Assembly: GCA_028280455.1 (NCBI GenBank)
Contig: JANQLT010000107.1
Location: forward strand, 1-55,789
Source of the DNA: Kiloniellales bacterium
Lineage (GTDB): Bacteria; Pseudomonadota; Alphaproteobacteria; Kiloniellales; JAKSDN01
Length of the DNA stretch: 55,789 bases
Direction: 5' to 3'
Below are positions 7,527 to 16,981 of the stretch, one piece after another. The number at the start of each line of letters is the position of its first letter. Position 1 is the stretch's first letter. The position numbers and the translations under genes were made by a program. The notes beneath the pieces were generated by a model. It was not told the origin of the DNA. It worked only from the letters and a program-made list of their open reading frames with translations, and did not search any database.

Positions 7527-8023
7527 CCAAACGACTTACGGTGCTGCTCGGGGCGGCCCTCGTGGCCATCGGCATGAGCGCGGCGCCCAACGCGGCCCAC
7601 GCGAGCTGCAGCAACACCAGCGGCGGCGCCCTCCTGGGCACCCTCGGCGGCGCGGCCCTCGGCGGCTTCCTCGGCTCGCAGATCGGCAGCGGCACCGGCC
7701 AGCTCGCGGCGACCGGCGCCGGCGTCCTGGTCGGCGGCCTGCTGGGCAACCAGATCGGCAAGGCGCTGACCTGCCGGGACCAGCAGCAGGTCCAGCACAC
7801 CACCCAGCGCACCCTGGAGACCCAGCCGAGCGGCACCGCCATCGCCTGGAACAACCCGGACAGCGGCAACAGCGGCACGGTGACGCCGACCCAGACCTAC
7901 CAGACCGCCAGCGGCACCTACTGCCGGAACTTCGAGCAGACGGTGACGGTCAACGGCCAGACCGAGGTCGGCACCGGCACGGCCTGCCGCCAGCCCGACG
8001 GGAGCTGGCAGATCCAGCAGTAG
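7523..8023 (+). CDS. Glycine-zipper 2TM surface protein (17-kDa antigen/RT0821-like)
   Basis: 166 residues. A cleavable signal peptide (about 1-27, ending AAHA) is followed by a glycine-zipper segment (about 33-77; GALLGTLGGAALGGFLGSQI, then GVLVGGLLGNQIG), as in the rickettsial 17-kDa antigen. A C-terminal beta-rich domain (about 95-166) contains YCRNFEQTVTV and ACRQPDGSWQIQQ; this is the RT0821/Lpp0805-type surface-protein ending, with paired cysteines. It is predicted to be outer-membrane associated and structural. The ribosome site GAGGAGACAGTC is shared with the small lipoprotein at 1231. A perfect terminator follows at 8071. Confidence 0.85.
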   Translation: MTKRLTVLLGAALVAIGMSAAPNAAHASCSNTSGGALLGTLGGAALGGFLGSQIGSGTGQLAATGAGVLVGGLLGNQIGKALTCRDQQQVQHTTQRTLETQPSGTAIAWNNPDSGNSGTVTPTQTYQTASGTYCRNFEQTVTVNGQTEVGTGTACRQPDGSWQIQQ

Positions 8024-8070
8024 ACGAAGTCACCCGCCGCCGCGCGCGTCGCGCGGTCAGGATCCCGGCC

Positions 8071-8104
8071 GACCCGCCTCCCCCGAGGGAGGCGGGTCTC
8101 TCTT
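8071..8104 (+). terminator. Rho-independent terminator
   Basis: A perfect 12-bp stem (GACCCGCCTCCC with GGGAGGCGGGTC) around a CCGA loop is followed by TCTCTTT. It ends the transcript of the glycine-zipper gene 48 bases after its stop codon. Confidence 0.85.
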
Positions 8105-8150
8105 TGCCGACTCCCTTTGCCGACTCGGCTGGCCGAACCAGACTGGCCCG

Positions 8151-8777
8151 ATGCTGCACCTCGACATACACGGGCAACGGCTGGTCGACGAGCACGGCCG
8201 CGTCTTCGTCCCGGCGGAGCGCCGCTGGCTGCCGCTCGAGGGCGTCGAGCGCGGCCAGGCGGTCTCGCCGGCCGCGGCGCTGCGCTGGCTGCAGCAGCAG
8301 AGCGGCGAGCCCTTGCGCGTGCCGGTCGGCGTCATCGGCGGCCGCGAGGCGAGCGAGGCGCAGCGGGTCCTGGCCGAGGAGGTCGGCTACGGCCTGGCCG
8401 GGCTCGGCCTGACGCTGATCTGCGGCGGCAAGGGCGGCGTCATGGCCGCGGCCTGTCGCGGCGCCGAGCGCGGCGGCGGCCTGTCCATCGGGCTGCTGCC
8501 GGACGACGACTGGGCCGCCGCCAATCCCTACGTCGCCGTGCCGATCGCGACGGGCCTCGGCGTGGCGCGCAACGCGGTCATCGCGCGCGCCGGCTACTGC
8601 CTGATCGCCATCGGCGGCGGCTACGGCACGCTCTCGGAGATCGCCTTCGGGCTGCAGTTCGGCCGCCCGGTCTTCGGCCTGGCCGGCGCGCCGGCGGTCG
8701 AAGGGGTCCGCTCCCTGCCCGACTGGCCGAGCCTGGAGAGCGCGCTCGGCGCCTCGATCCTCGCCCTGGAGGCGTAG
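8151..8777 (+). CDS. LOG/SLOG-like Rossmann protein (TIGR00725-type)
   Basis: 208 residues. After a 60-residue N-terminal extension comes a Rossmann-like nucleotide-binding domain: VPVGVIGGREASE (about 62-74), LICGGKGGVMAAACRGA (about 89-105), ANPYVAVPIATGLGVARNAV (about 124-143) and IAIGGGYGTLSEIAFGLQ (about 155-172). These are the conserved blocks of the family once labelled putative lysine decarboxylase, whose best known members (LOG) are cytokinin riboside 5'-monophosphate phosphoribohydrolases. The exact substrate of this subgroup is not established. The gene is followed immediately by a repeat element. Confidence 0.8.
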   Translation: MLHLDIHGQRLVDEHGRVFVPAERRWLPLEGVERGQAVSPAAALRWLQQQSGEPLRVPVGVIGGREASEAQRVLAEEVGYGLAGLGLTLICGGKGGVMAAACRGAERGGGLSIGLLPDDDWAAANPYVAVPIATGLGVARNAVIARAGYCLIAIGGGYGTLSEIAFGLQFGRPVFGLAGAPAVEGVRSLPDWPSLESALGASILALEA

Positions 8778-8910
8778 TACCAAGCTGTGATGAGCGCAGC
8801 TCATCGCAGCTTGGCAAGCGCGACCGCGCGCCCGCAGCGAAGCGAGGAAAGCCCGCGTGGCGTCTGAACGCCTTACAGTCTGCGATGAGTTCACTCATCG
8901 CAGACTGGTA
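8778..8910 (+). repeat. Double-hairpin interspersed repeat, copy 3 (full length)
   Basis: 133 bp beginning TACCAAGCTGTGATGAG and ending GCAGACTGGTA. The left hairpin pairs CCAAGCTGTGATGAG with CTCATCGCAGCTTGG; the right pairs CAGTCTGCGATGAG with CTCATCGCAGACTG. The core CCGCAGCGAAGCGAGGA lies between. It fills the gap between a plus-strand stop codon and the stop codon of the minus-strand permease gene almost exactly, so it could form a bidirectional terminator-like barrier. Confidence 0.85.
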
Positions 8911-10983
8911 TCAGTCGAGCCCGAGCTGTTTCTTGCGCTCGGCCGCCCAGGCCTGGATCAGGCGGTCGGTGGCCAGCCCCAGGAAGGCGACGTTGAGCGC
9001 CAGCAGCAAGGCGAGGCCGGCGTCGTTCTGCGCCTTGGCCTTGAAGATCTCGCGGGCCAGGTCGTTGTTGCCGCCGATGAAGCCCGCGATCATCACCATG
9101 AAGAGCCCGAACATGATGGTCTGGTTGAGGCCCAGCATGATCTCGGGCACGGCGATCGGCATGCGCACCTTCCAGAGAATCTGGGCGGGCGTGCAGCCCG
9201 AGGTGATGGCGCCCTCGATGATGTGCTGCGGCACGCCGCGCAGGCCGAGGACCGTGTAGCGCACCACCGGGATCGCCGAGTAGAGCACGATCGCCAGGAG
9301 CTGCGAGACCGTGCCGACCTGGAACAGCATCACGCAGGGGATCAGGTAGATGAAGGAGGGGAAGGTCTGGAAGGTGTCGCAGAGGAAGGCGATGGCGCGC
9401 GTCGTGCTGTCGCGGCGCGAGGCCCAGACCGCCAGCGGAAAGCCGAAGAGCACGCAGATCACCACGGCCGAGAAGACCAGGAAGGTGGTGACCATGAACT
9501 CGGTCCACCAGCTCGAGAGCACGATGAAGACGACGTAGAGCGTGACCACGGCGGCCATGCGCCAGCCGCCGAGGCGCCAGCCGGCGAGCGCCAGCAGCGC
9601 CATGAAGACGGTCCAGGGGATCGCCTTGAAGAAATCGCGCAGCGGCACCAGGACGTAGGCCGGCAGCGTGTCCCGGATGAAGCTGAGCGGGTCGTAGAGC
9701 GCGGCCACGACGTCCTTGATTACCGGGTCGATGGAGCGGCCGACCGAGATGGTCATGGCCCGCGGCAGCCTCGCCGCCTCGGGCAGGAAGGCCGCCAGCA
9801 GGCCGCCGACGAGGAAGACGACGCCGGCCGCGGTCAGGTAGGGATGCACGACCCAGAAGGGGCCTTCGGGGCGGTGCTCCGGCTCCTTCTCCGCCAAGGC
9901 CTGGCTCAGGCGGTCCAGGGTGATGGCCATCAGCACGATGGCGATACCGATTTCCAGGGCGCGGCCGAGCTGCAGGTTCTGCAGCCGGAACAGCAGGTCG
10001 ATGCCGAGGCCGCGGGCGCCGATGAAGGAGGAGATCACCTGCATCGCCAGGCAGAGCATGATCACCTGGTTGATGCCGACCATGAGCGTGTGCCGGGCCG
10101 CCGGGATGCGCACGCTCCAGAGCATCTGGCGCGGCGTGCAGCCGGCCATGACGCCGGCCTCCATGACCTCCTGGGGCACGCTGCGCAGCGCGACCATGGT
10201 GACCTTGGCCATGACGGGCACGGCGAAGAGGATCGTGGCGATCGCCCCGGAGCGATGGGCCAGGCCGACGAAGACCACGACCGGGATCAGGTAGCCGAAG
10301 TGCGGCAGCGCCTGCATCAGGTTGAGGATCGGCCAGAGCGCCTTCTCCAGCCAGCGGTACTTGAGGGCGAGAATGCCGAGGCCGAGGCCGATGCCGGCGG
10401 CGATCGGCGCCGCCACCAGGACCAGCGACAGGGTGGTCATCGCCGGTTTCCAGAGATTGAACAGCGCGAAGTAGGCCAGGCTGCCGCCGGCCAGCAGCGC
10501 GATGCGCCAGCCCGCGGCGTAGTAGCCGAGGATCGCCGCCAGGCCGACCGCGGCCACCCAGGGGACCGCCGGGATCTCGAAGGGGATCTTGATGCTGCGG
10601 TGGGGGAAGCCGGAGATCACCAGGGCCTCGGCGAAGTCCAGCGGATAGACCGTCAGGCCGCCGAGCCAGCGGGTGAAGTCCTTGAACACGAAGAGCCCGA
10701 AGATCTCGTGCTCGCGCAGGAAGGTGACGATGGCGTTGAACCAGTCGGCGATGTTGCTGCCGGGGAAGGTCAGGCTGGGCAGGAAGCCCTCGCCGAACAC
10801 GAAGTAGGGCAGCGGCAGCCTCTCGGTCCAGGCCTCCGGCGGTATCGTCGCCCAGGCCGGCCAGGCGTGGCGGAACAGCAGGTAGACGGCGATCAGCCCG
10901 AGGAACAGCAGCGGCCAGCGGTAGCGCTCGAGGCCGGTCTCGGGCCTGTGCTCCTCCAGCGCCGGCAGCGGTCGCGCGGTCAC
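8911..10983 (-). CDS. tmoV: ABC transporter permease, two fused permease modules (TmoV/ProW-like, TMAO or betaine uptake)
   Basis: 690 residues, GTG start. It contains two complete BPD_transp_1 permease modules in one chain. Module 1 (about residues 180-365) carries the coupling loop EVMEAGVMAGCTPRQMLWSVRIP. Module 2 (about 470-680) carries HIIEGAITSGCTPAQILWKVRMP. Each is preceded by additional transmembrane helices (N-terminus WPLLFLGLIAVYLLF). ProW-type permeases usually carry one module; the fused form is, to my knowledge, typical of the TMAO transporter TmoXVW of marine alphaproteobacteria. It is the last gene of a minus-strand operon, four bases after the ATPase gene. TMAO as substrate is inferred from the TorTSR and Tdm genes alongside; glycine betaine is the alternative. 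Confidence 0.75.
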   Translation of the reverse strand: MTARPLPALEEHRPETGLERYRWPLLFLGLIAVYLLFRHAWPAWATIPPEAWTERLPLPYFVFGEGFLPSLTFPGSNIADWFNAIVTFLREHEIFGLFVFKDFTRWLGGLTVYPLDFAEALVISGFPHRSIKIPFEIPAVPWVAAVGLAAILGYYAAGWRIALLAGGSLAYFALFNLWKPAMTTLSLVLVAAPIAAGIGLGLGILALKYRWLEKALWPILNLMQALPHFGYLIPVVVFVGLAHRSGAIATILFAVPVMAKVTMVALRSVPQEVMEAGVMAGCTPRQMLWSVRIPAARHTLMVGINQVIMLCLAMQVISSFIGARGLGIDLLFRLQNLQLGRALEIGIAIVLMAITLDRLSQALAEKEPEHRPEGPFWVVHPYLTAAGVVFLVGGLLAAFLPEAARLPRAMTISVGRSIDPVIKDVVAALYDPLSFIRDTLPAYVLVPLRDFFKAIPWTVFMALLALAGWRLGGWRMAAVVTLYVVFIVLSSWWTEFMVTTFLVFSAVVICVLFGFPLAVWASRRDSTTRAIAFLCDTFQTFPSFIYLIPCVMLFQVGTVSQLLAIVLYSAIPVVRYTVLGLRGVPQHIIEGAITSGCTPAQILWKVRMPIAVPEIMLGLNQTIMFGLFMVMIAGFIGGNNDLAREIFKAKAQNDAGLALLLALNVAFLGLATDRLIQAWAAERKKQLGLD

Positions 10984-10987
10984 GGGC

Positions 10988-12010
10988 CTAGGCCTCGCGC
11001 GCGAACAGCACGTCCACCACCTGGTCGCGCGACAGCGAGCCGACCGCCCTGCCCGCCTCGTCGACCACCGCCACCGGCCCCTCGTGGCCGATCACCCGGG
11101 CGGCCACGTCGGCGACGGACTCGCTCGCCTTGATCGTCAGGCCGCCGTTCGCCTCATTCAGGGGTGCCGCCATAACACGCGCCACGGTCAGCAGCTTGCC
11201 CTTGGCCACGTCGCGGGTGAAGTCGCGCACGTAGTCCGTGGCCGGGTTGACCACCAGCTCCTCGGCGGTGCCGATCTGGACGATCACGCCGTCCTTCATG
11301 ATGGCGATGCGGTCGGCCAGGCGGATCGCCTCGTCGAAGTCGTGGGTGATGAAGACGATGGTCTTGTGCAGCATGTTCTGCAGGCGCAGGAACTCGTTCT
11401 GCATCTCGCGCCGGATCAGCGGGTCGAGCGCCGAGAAGGGCTCGTCGAGGAACCAGACGTCCGGGCCGACGGCGAGCGAGCGGGCGATGCCGACGCGCTG
11501 CTGCTGGCCGCCGGAGAGCTCGCGCGGGTAGTAGGACTCGCGGCCGTTGAGGCCGACCAGCTCGATCATCTCCTGCGCCTTGGCCTCGCGGCTCTGCCGG
11601 TCGATGCCCTGCACCTCGAGGGGAAAGGCGACGTTCTGCATCACCGTTCGGTGCGGCAGCAGCGCGAAGTTCTGGAACACCATGCCCATCTTGTGGCGGC
11701 GCAGCTCGATCAGCTCCTTGGGCGTGGCCTTCAGCAGGTCCAGCCCCTCGAAGAAGATCTCGCCGCCGGTCGGCTCGATCAGCCGCGACAGGCAGCGCAC
11801 CAGCGTCGACTTGCCGGAGCCGCTGAGGCCCATGACGACGAGGATCTCGCCGGCCTGGACGTCGAGCGTCGCCGCGCGCACGGCGGCGATGTAGCCGCCG
11901 TCGTCGATGGCTCGGTTGTCGGGATCGCCGCCGTGTCGGCTCAGGAAGGCCTCGGGCTCGTCGCCGAAGAGCTTCCAGACGTTGCGGCAGGAAATCGTCG
12001 GCTCAGGCAC
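10988..12010 (-). CDS. tmoW: ABC transporter ATP-binding protein with C-terminal CBS domain (TmoW/ProV-like)
   Basis: 340 residues, GTG start behind a strong GAGGAGG site. It is an ABC ATPase of the quaternary-amine family: Walker A GLSGSGKST (about 59-67), signature ELSGGQQQR (about 164-172), Walker B VWFLDEPFSALDP, switch His in IVFITHDFDEA. The N-terminal 45 residues (CRNVWKLFGDEPEAFL) match the ProV/OpuAA type. A single CBS-like domain (about 275-338; VAVVDEAGRAVGSLSRDQVV) is the kind that senses ionic strength in osmolyte transporters. It energises import through the fused permease encoded immediately downstream. Substrate assignment is from context. Confidence 0.75.
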   Translation of the reverse strand: MPEPTISCRNVWKLFGDEPEAFLSRHGGDPDNRAIDDGGYIAAVRAATLDVQAGEILVVMGLSGSGKSTLVRCLSRLIEPTGGEIFFEGLDLLKATPKELIELRRHKMGMVFQNFALLPHRTVMQNVAFPLEVQGIDRQSREAKAQEMIELVGLNGRESYYPRELSGGQQQRVGIARSLAVGPDVWFLDEPFSALDPLIRREMQNEFLRLQNMLHKTIVFITHDFDEAIRLADRIAIMKDGVIVQIGTAEELVVNPATDYVRDFTRDVAKGKLLTVARVMAAPLNEANGGLTIKASESVADVAARVIGHEGPVAVVDEAGRAVGSLSRDQVVDVLFAREA

Positions 12011-12050
12011 CTCGACCTCCTCGAGCCGGAGCGTTGCACGAAAGAAGCGC

Positions 12051-12081
12051 GCCGCCGCCCGCAGCAGGACCGGGCGGCGGC
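12051..12081 (-). terminator. Intra-operon stem-loop between binding-protein and ATPase genes
   Basis: A perfect 11-bp stem (GCCGCCGCCCG with CGGGCGGCGGC) with a 9-base loop lies in the 84-base gap after the binding-protein gene. There is no clear T-run on the transcribed strand, so it is more likely an attenuator or mRNA-stabilising hairpin than a full terminator. It would raise binding-protein levels relative to the membrane components. Confidence 0.55.
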
Positions 12082-12094
12082 GTCGCGCGGCCGA

Positions 12095-13057
12095 TCAGCT
12101 CGAGGAGCCTTCGACCCAAGCCCGCCACTTGGACTCGTTGTCGTCCATCCACTTGGCGGCCGCGTCCTCGACTTCCATCTTGTCGACGTCGACCAGCTTG
12201 GCCATGACGGCGATATCCAGGTTGTTGAAGTTGATCTTCTGGATGATCGCGTAGGCCTCGGGGTTCTTCTCGGGGAAGCCCTCCCAGACGCCGATCTTCA
12301 GGTAGCCGTCCTTCGGGTTGCCGCAGTCGTGCGTGGTGTTCGGGTTGATGCCCTTGGAGGCATCCTCCCGGCAGCCCTCGAAGTACTCGGGGAACTCGAC
12401 GAACTTGCCGTCGTAGACCGCCTCGATGAAGTTCGGCGTCCAGTTGAACAGCACGATCGGCTGCTGCTTCTCGCTGGCAATGGCGAGCTCGGCCCAGAGC
12501 GCGTCGGCCGAGCCGGCGTTGACGACCTGGAAGTTCATCTCCAGGCCGGCGACCCGCTCGTCGTCCTTCTTGAGCCACTCCGCCGGACCGCCGAGGAAGC
12601 GGCCCTTCGGCTTGGTCTCGGCCGTCGAGAACTTCGCGGCACAGGCGTTCAGCGCCTGCCAGTCCGGCAGGCCCGGGCACATCTCCTCGACGTAGGCCGG
12701 ATACCACCATTCCTCGCGGGTCTTGGCGTCGTGGGTCGCGGCGTCGACCACGCAGCCCTTGGAGACCTGCTTCTCGAAGGCGACGCCGAAGGCGCCCTGC
12801 CAGACCTCGTGGACGAGGTCGATGTCGCCCTCGCACATGGCCTCGTAGACCGCGCCGCTGTCGGCCGGCACGTACTCCACCTCGTGGCCGCCTTCCTCGA
12901 GGATGCGGCCGACGATCTCGGCGCCGACCAGCTGGCTGTTCCAGTTGTGCAGCGGGATCTTGATCGGGTCCGCCGCCTGCGCGCCGCCGGCCGCCAGGGC
13001 CAGGCCGAACAGCGCCGCGCTGGCGCCGCCGGCGGCCAAATACTTGATTGGCTTCAT
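12095..13057 (-). CDS. tmoX: Periplasmic substrate-binding protein, OpuAC family (TmoX-like, probably TMAO)
   Basis: 320 residues from the ATG at 13057, which has GAAGGAG at good spacing. A signal peptide (about 1-28, ending GGAQA) is followed by an OpuAC domain: PIKIPLHNWNSQLVGAE near the mature N-terminus, then DIDLVHEVWQGAF, EEWWYPAYVEEM and IVLFNWTPNF. Several tryptophans sit where OpuAC proteins build an aromatic cage around a trimethylammonium-type ligand. It is the first gene of the operon with the ATPase and fused permease and is divergent from torR. Known TmoX proteins bind TMAO; betaine or choline cannot be excluded from sequence alone. Confidence 0.75.
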   Translation of the reverse strand: MKPIKYLAAGGASAALFGLALAAGGAQAADPIKIPLHNWNSQLVGAEIVGRILEEGGHEVEYVPADSGAVYEAMCEGDIDLVHEVWQGAFGVAFEKQVSKGCVVDAATHDAKTREEWWYPAYVEEMCPGLPDWQALNACAAKFSTAETKPKGRFLGGPAEWLKKDDERVAGLEMNFQVVNAGSADALWAELAIASEKQQPIVLFNWTPNFIEAVYDGKFVEFPEYFEGCREDASKGINPNTTHDCGNPKDGYLKIGVWEGFPEKNPEAYAIIQKINFNNLDIAVMAKLVDVDKMEVEDAAAKWMDDNESKWRAWVEGSSS

Positions 13058-13232
13058 TTGGTGCTCCTTCCCAGAGGTTGCACGGGGCCGCGATGTCGTG
13101 CCGCTCTGCGGCGGTCTCGGCGGCTTGCCGTCATGCCCATCCCATTCGCTCGGCGAGAGCCGCGGGCGGATCTCGCCGTCCGTCGAGCCTAGGGAGCGGA
13201 TGTGAACCGGGCTCCCACCGGGCATGAACGCC

Positions 13233-13258
13233 TTGTGAGAAATTGTTACAGCTTGTTA
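13233..13258 (+). promoter_or_regulatory. Candidate TorR operator: three 10-bp-phased TTGT repeats
   Basis: TTGTGA, TTGTTA and TTGTTA begin at 13233, 13243 and 13253, exactly one helical turn apart. Tandem repeats with 10-bp spacing are the usual binding layout of OmpR-family response regulators; the E. coli tor boxes are also 10-bp direct repeats. The site lies 34 bases before torR and about 175 bases before tmoX, in the divergent intergenic region, so it could serve both. Similar TT(C/G)TT motifs occur upstream of tdm. Confidence 0.45.
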
Positions 13259-13290
13259 AATTGGCCCACACTTGGGCTCGGAGAAGGGCG

Positions 13291-13995
<705 letters not shown>

Positions 13996-16981
13996 AGCGC
14001 CAGCCCGGCGCCCTCCAGCTCGCGCCAGCATCGCTCCAGCAGCGCCAGGGACTCCGAGACCAGGCCCGGCAGGGCGTCGATCGAGGCGGCCGAGGCGGCG
14101 CCGTCCGGCTCCGTCTCGAGCTGCTCGCAGACGGCGGCGAGCCGGAACAGGCCGATGCCGGCCGCCGCCCCCTTGAGCGCATGGGCGGCGGCGGAGACCG
14201 CCGGCGCGGCGCCGGCCTGATGGCTCTGCCGGATCTTCGCCAGATGCAGCGGCGCGGTCTCGCGAAAGGCCTCGACGATGCGCGCCGTGCGCGCCGGCCC
14301 GAGCGCGTCGTGGTCGCGCGACAGCACCTCCGGGTCGATCAGCGGCGCGCTGTCGATGTCGCGCGCGCCCGCCGCCGGTGGCGGCGTGTCGGCCGCGGCG
14401 CCGCTCATGACGTCGGCGATGACCTTGGCCAGGCGCTCGGGCGACAGCGGCTTGCCGATGAAGGCCTCCATGCCGGACTCCAGGTGCTCGGCGATCTCGC
14501 TGTCGAAGACGTGGGCCGACATGGCGATCACCGGCAGGTCGCTGATCGCGCCGTCCGGATGGACGCGGATCCGCCGGGTCGCCTCCAGGCCGTCGATGCC
14601 GGGCAGGCTGATGTCCATCAGCACCAGGTCGAAGGCCTCGGCCTCGAGCCGGGCCAGGCCCGCTTCGGCGGTCTCGGCCAGGCCGACCCGGTGGCCCATG
14701 CGCTCCAGGAAGCCCTCGACGACCATGGCGTTGACCGCGTTGTCCTCGATCACCAGCACGCTCAAGGGCCGCTGGTCGGGCGCCGCGGCCGGCAGGCTCC
14801 AGGCATCGGGGTCGGGCGCCGGCATGACGCCCTCGTGGAGCGGCAGGGCGAACCAGAAGCGGCTGCCCTTGCCGGCCTCGGTCTCGACGCCGATCTCGCC
14901 GCCCATGGCGACCACCAGGCGCCGGCAGATCGCCAGGCCGAGGCCGGTGCCGCCATGCCGCCCGGCCCGCGTCGAGGGCGCCTGGTAGAAGGGCTGGAAG
15001 AGCTGGGCCCGCTCCTCCTCCGGCAGTCCCGGCCCGGTATCGCGCACCTCGAAGCGGACCAGCGCCGGGTCGTCGTCGTTGCGGGCCACGGTCAGCGTCA
15101 CCGAGCCGTGGCCGGTGAACTTGATGGCGTTGCCGAGCAGGTTGAGCAGCACCTGGCTCAGCTTGCGCTGGTCGCCGCGCACCACCGCCGGCAGCTCGTC
15201 GGCCAGGCCGACGGCGAGGCTGAGGCCGCTCTCGCGCGCCCGGCCCTGCATCAGCGCGGCGATGTCCTCGATGAGCTGCTTGAGGTCGAAGTCCTCCTGC
15301 TCGACCTGGACCTCGCCGGACTCGACCTTCGAGTAGTCGAGGATGTCGTTGAGGATGCCCATCAGGATCCGGCCCGAGGCGCGCACGACCTTGAGGCGCT
15401 CGCGCTGCTGGCGGGTCAGCGAGCTGTCGCCGAGCAGCCGCAGCATGCCGAGCATGCCGTTCATCGGCGTGCGGATCTCGTGGCTCATGGCGGCGAGGAA
15501 CTCGGTCTTGGCGCGGCTCGCCTTCTCGGCGCGGCTGCGCGCCTCGTCGTGCTTGCGCACCTCCTCGACCAGCCGGGCGTTGGTCTCGGTGAGCTGGGCG
15601 GTGCGCTCGCCGACCAGCTCCTCCAGCTCGTCGCGGTGGCGGCGCAGCTCGGCCTCGTTGCGGTCGCGGACCCTCTCCAGCTCGCGCTTGGCCAGCGCCT
15701 GGTCCTTGAAGACCTGCAGGGTGCCGGACATCTCGGTCAGCTCGTCGCGGCCGCCGCCCGGCACCGCGACCTCCAGGTCGCCGGCGGCCAGGCGGCGCAT
15801 GACCTGGTGCAGCGCGCTCAGCCGGCGGATGACGTTGCCGCGGACGTAGACCCAGGCGATCAGCCCGGCGATGCCGACGAAGGCCAGGGTCTGCAGCAGC
15901 AGGGTCAAGAGGCCGGTCTCGACCGCCCGCCCCGCGCCCGCCGAGGCGCGGCTCGCCAGGTCCTGGGAGCTCTCGACCAGGCCCTCGACCTGGGCGCGCA
16001 TCGTCGCCGAGAGCGCCCGGTTGTCGCCCGCCAGGTCGCTCAGCGCGCCGGCCAGGGCCAGCACCCGGGCGCGCCGGTCGAAGACGTCGGCGCCCCTGGC
16101 GGTCAGCAGCTGCAGGGCGCCGATCAGCTTGCCGGCCTGGCTGCGGCGGATCGGGTCGTCGATGCCGGCGACGCGGCGCTGCAGGATGCGCATGTTCCGC
16201 GCGAAGCGGCCGTCGATCTCGGCGATCTCCGCGTCGCTGGCGGCGCGGCCGAGCTGGTTCAGCAGCAGGCCGAGCTCGGCCACCCGCATGCGCATCTCGA
16301 ACATGCGCTCCATGAAGAAGAGATCGGCCTCGACCAGGCGGTCCAGGGCCTCGAAGGTCTCCTCGACGCGCGCCGGGTCCTCGGCCAGCTCGTAGAGGTT
16401 CGAGATCAGGACCGTGGCGCCGGAGGCGGCGTTGGAGGTCATGGTGTCCGAGAGGGCGGAAAGCTCGGCGACGGTGCCGAGGCCGTCGGCGATCTGGGCG
16501 CGGATCTTCTCCTCCAGGACCAGCCGCTCGGCGACCAGGGACTCCTGGCGCTCCAGGTTGCCGGCCAGCGCGCCGGCGACGCCGCGCAGGTCGCCGAGCG
16601 CCTCGCTCGGCAGGCCCGATGCCGCGATGCCGTCGAGCCGGGCCTGCAGGTCGCCGACCGCGGCGGACAGCACGGCCGCCTCGGCGGCCCTGGTCTCCTG
16701 ATCCGGGGCGTTGGTCAGCAGCGGGCCGCGGGCGACGATCTGCGCCGCCGCCTCGGCGATCTCCTGGGCCGCCACCGCCGCCGGCATGGCCTGCTCGACG
16801 ATGGTGGTCTGGGCCTGCTCGACGTTGCGCAGCACCATCCAGCCGATGCCGCCGGCCAGCAGCGACAGGGCCGCGACCCCCGCGAAGGCGAGGAAAAGCC
16901 GGTTCGCAATGCCGAAATGCACGCGCATCAAGGGATTAGACACGACTTGGATCAGGCCGGCAAACCGGCTCAGAATGGGCC

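Noticed and set aside
8857..11133. A 758-codon open frame on the plus strand opposite the fused permease gene
   Set aside because: It is the antisense shadow of a clear permease. Its translation is His/Asp/Arg/Gly low complexity without domains, as expected in high-GC DNA.
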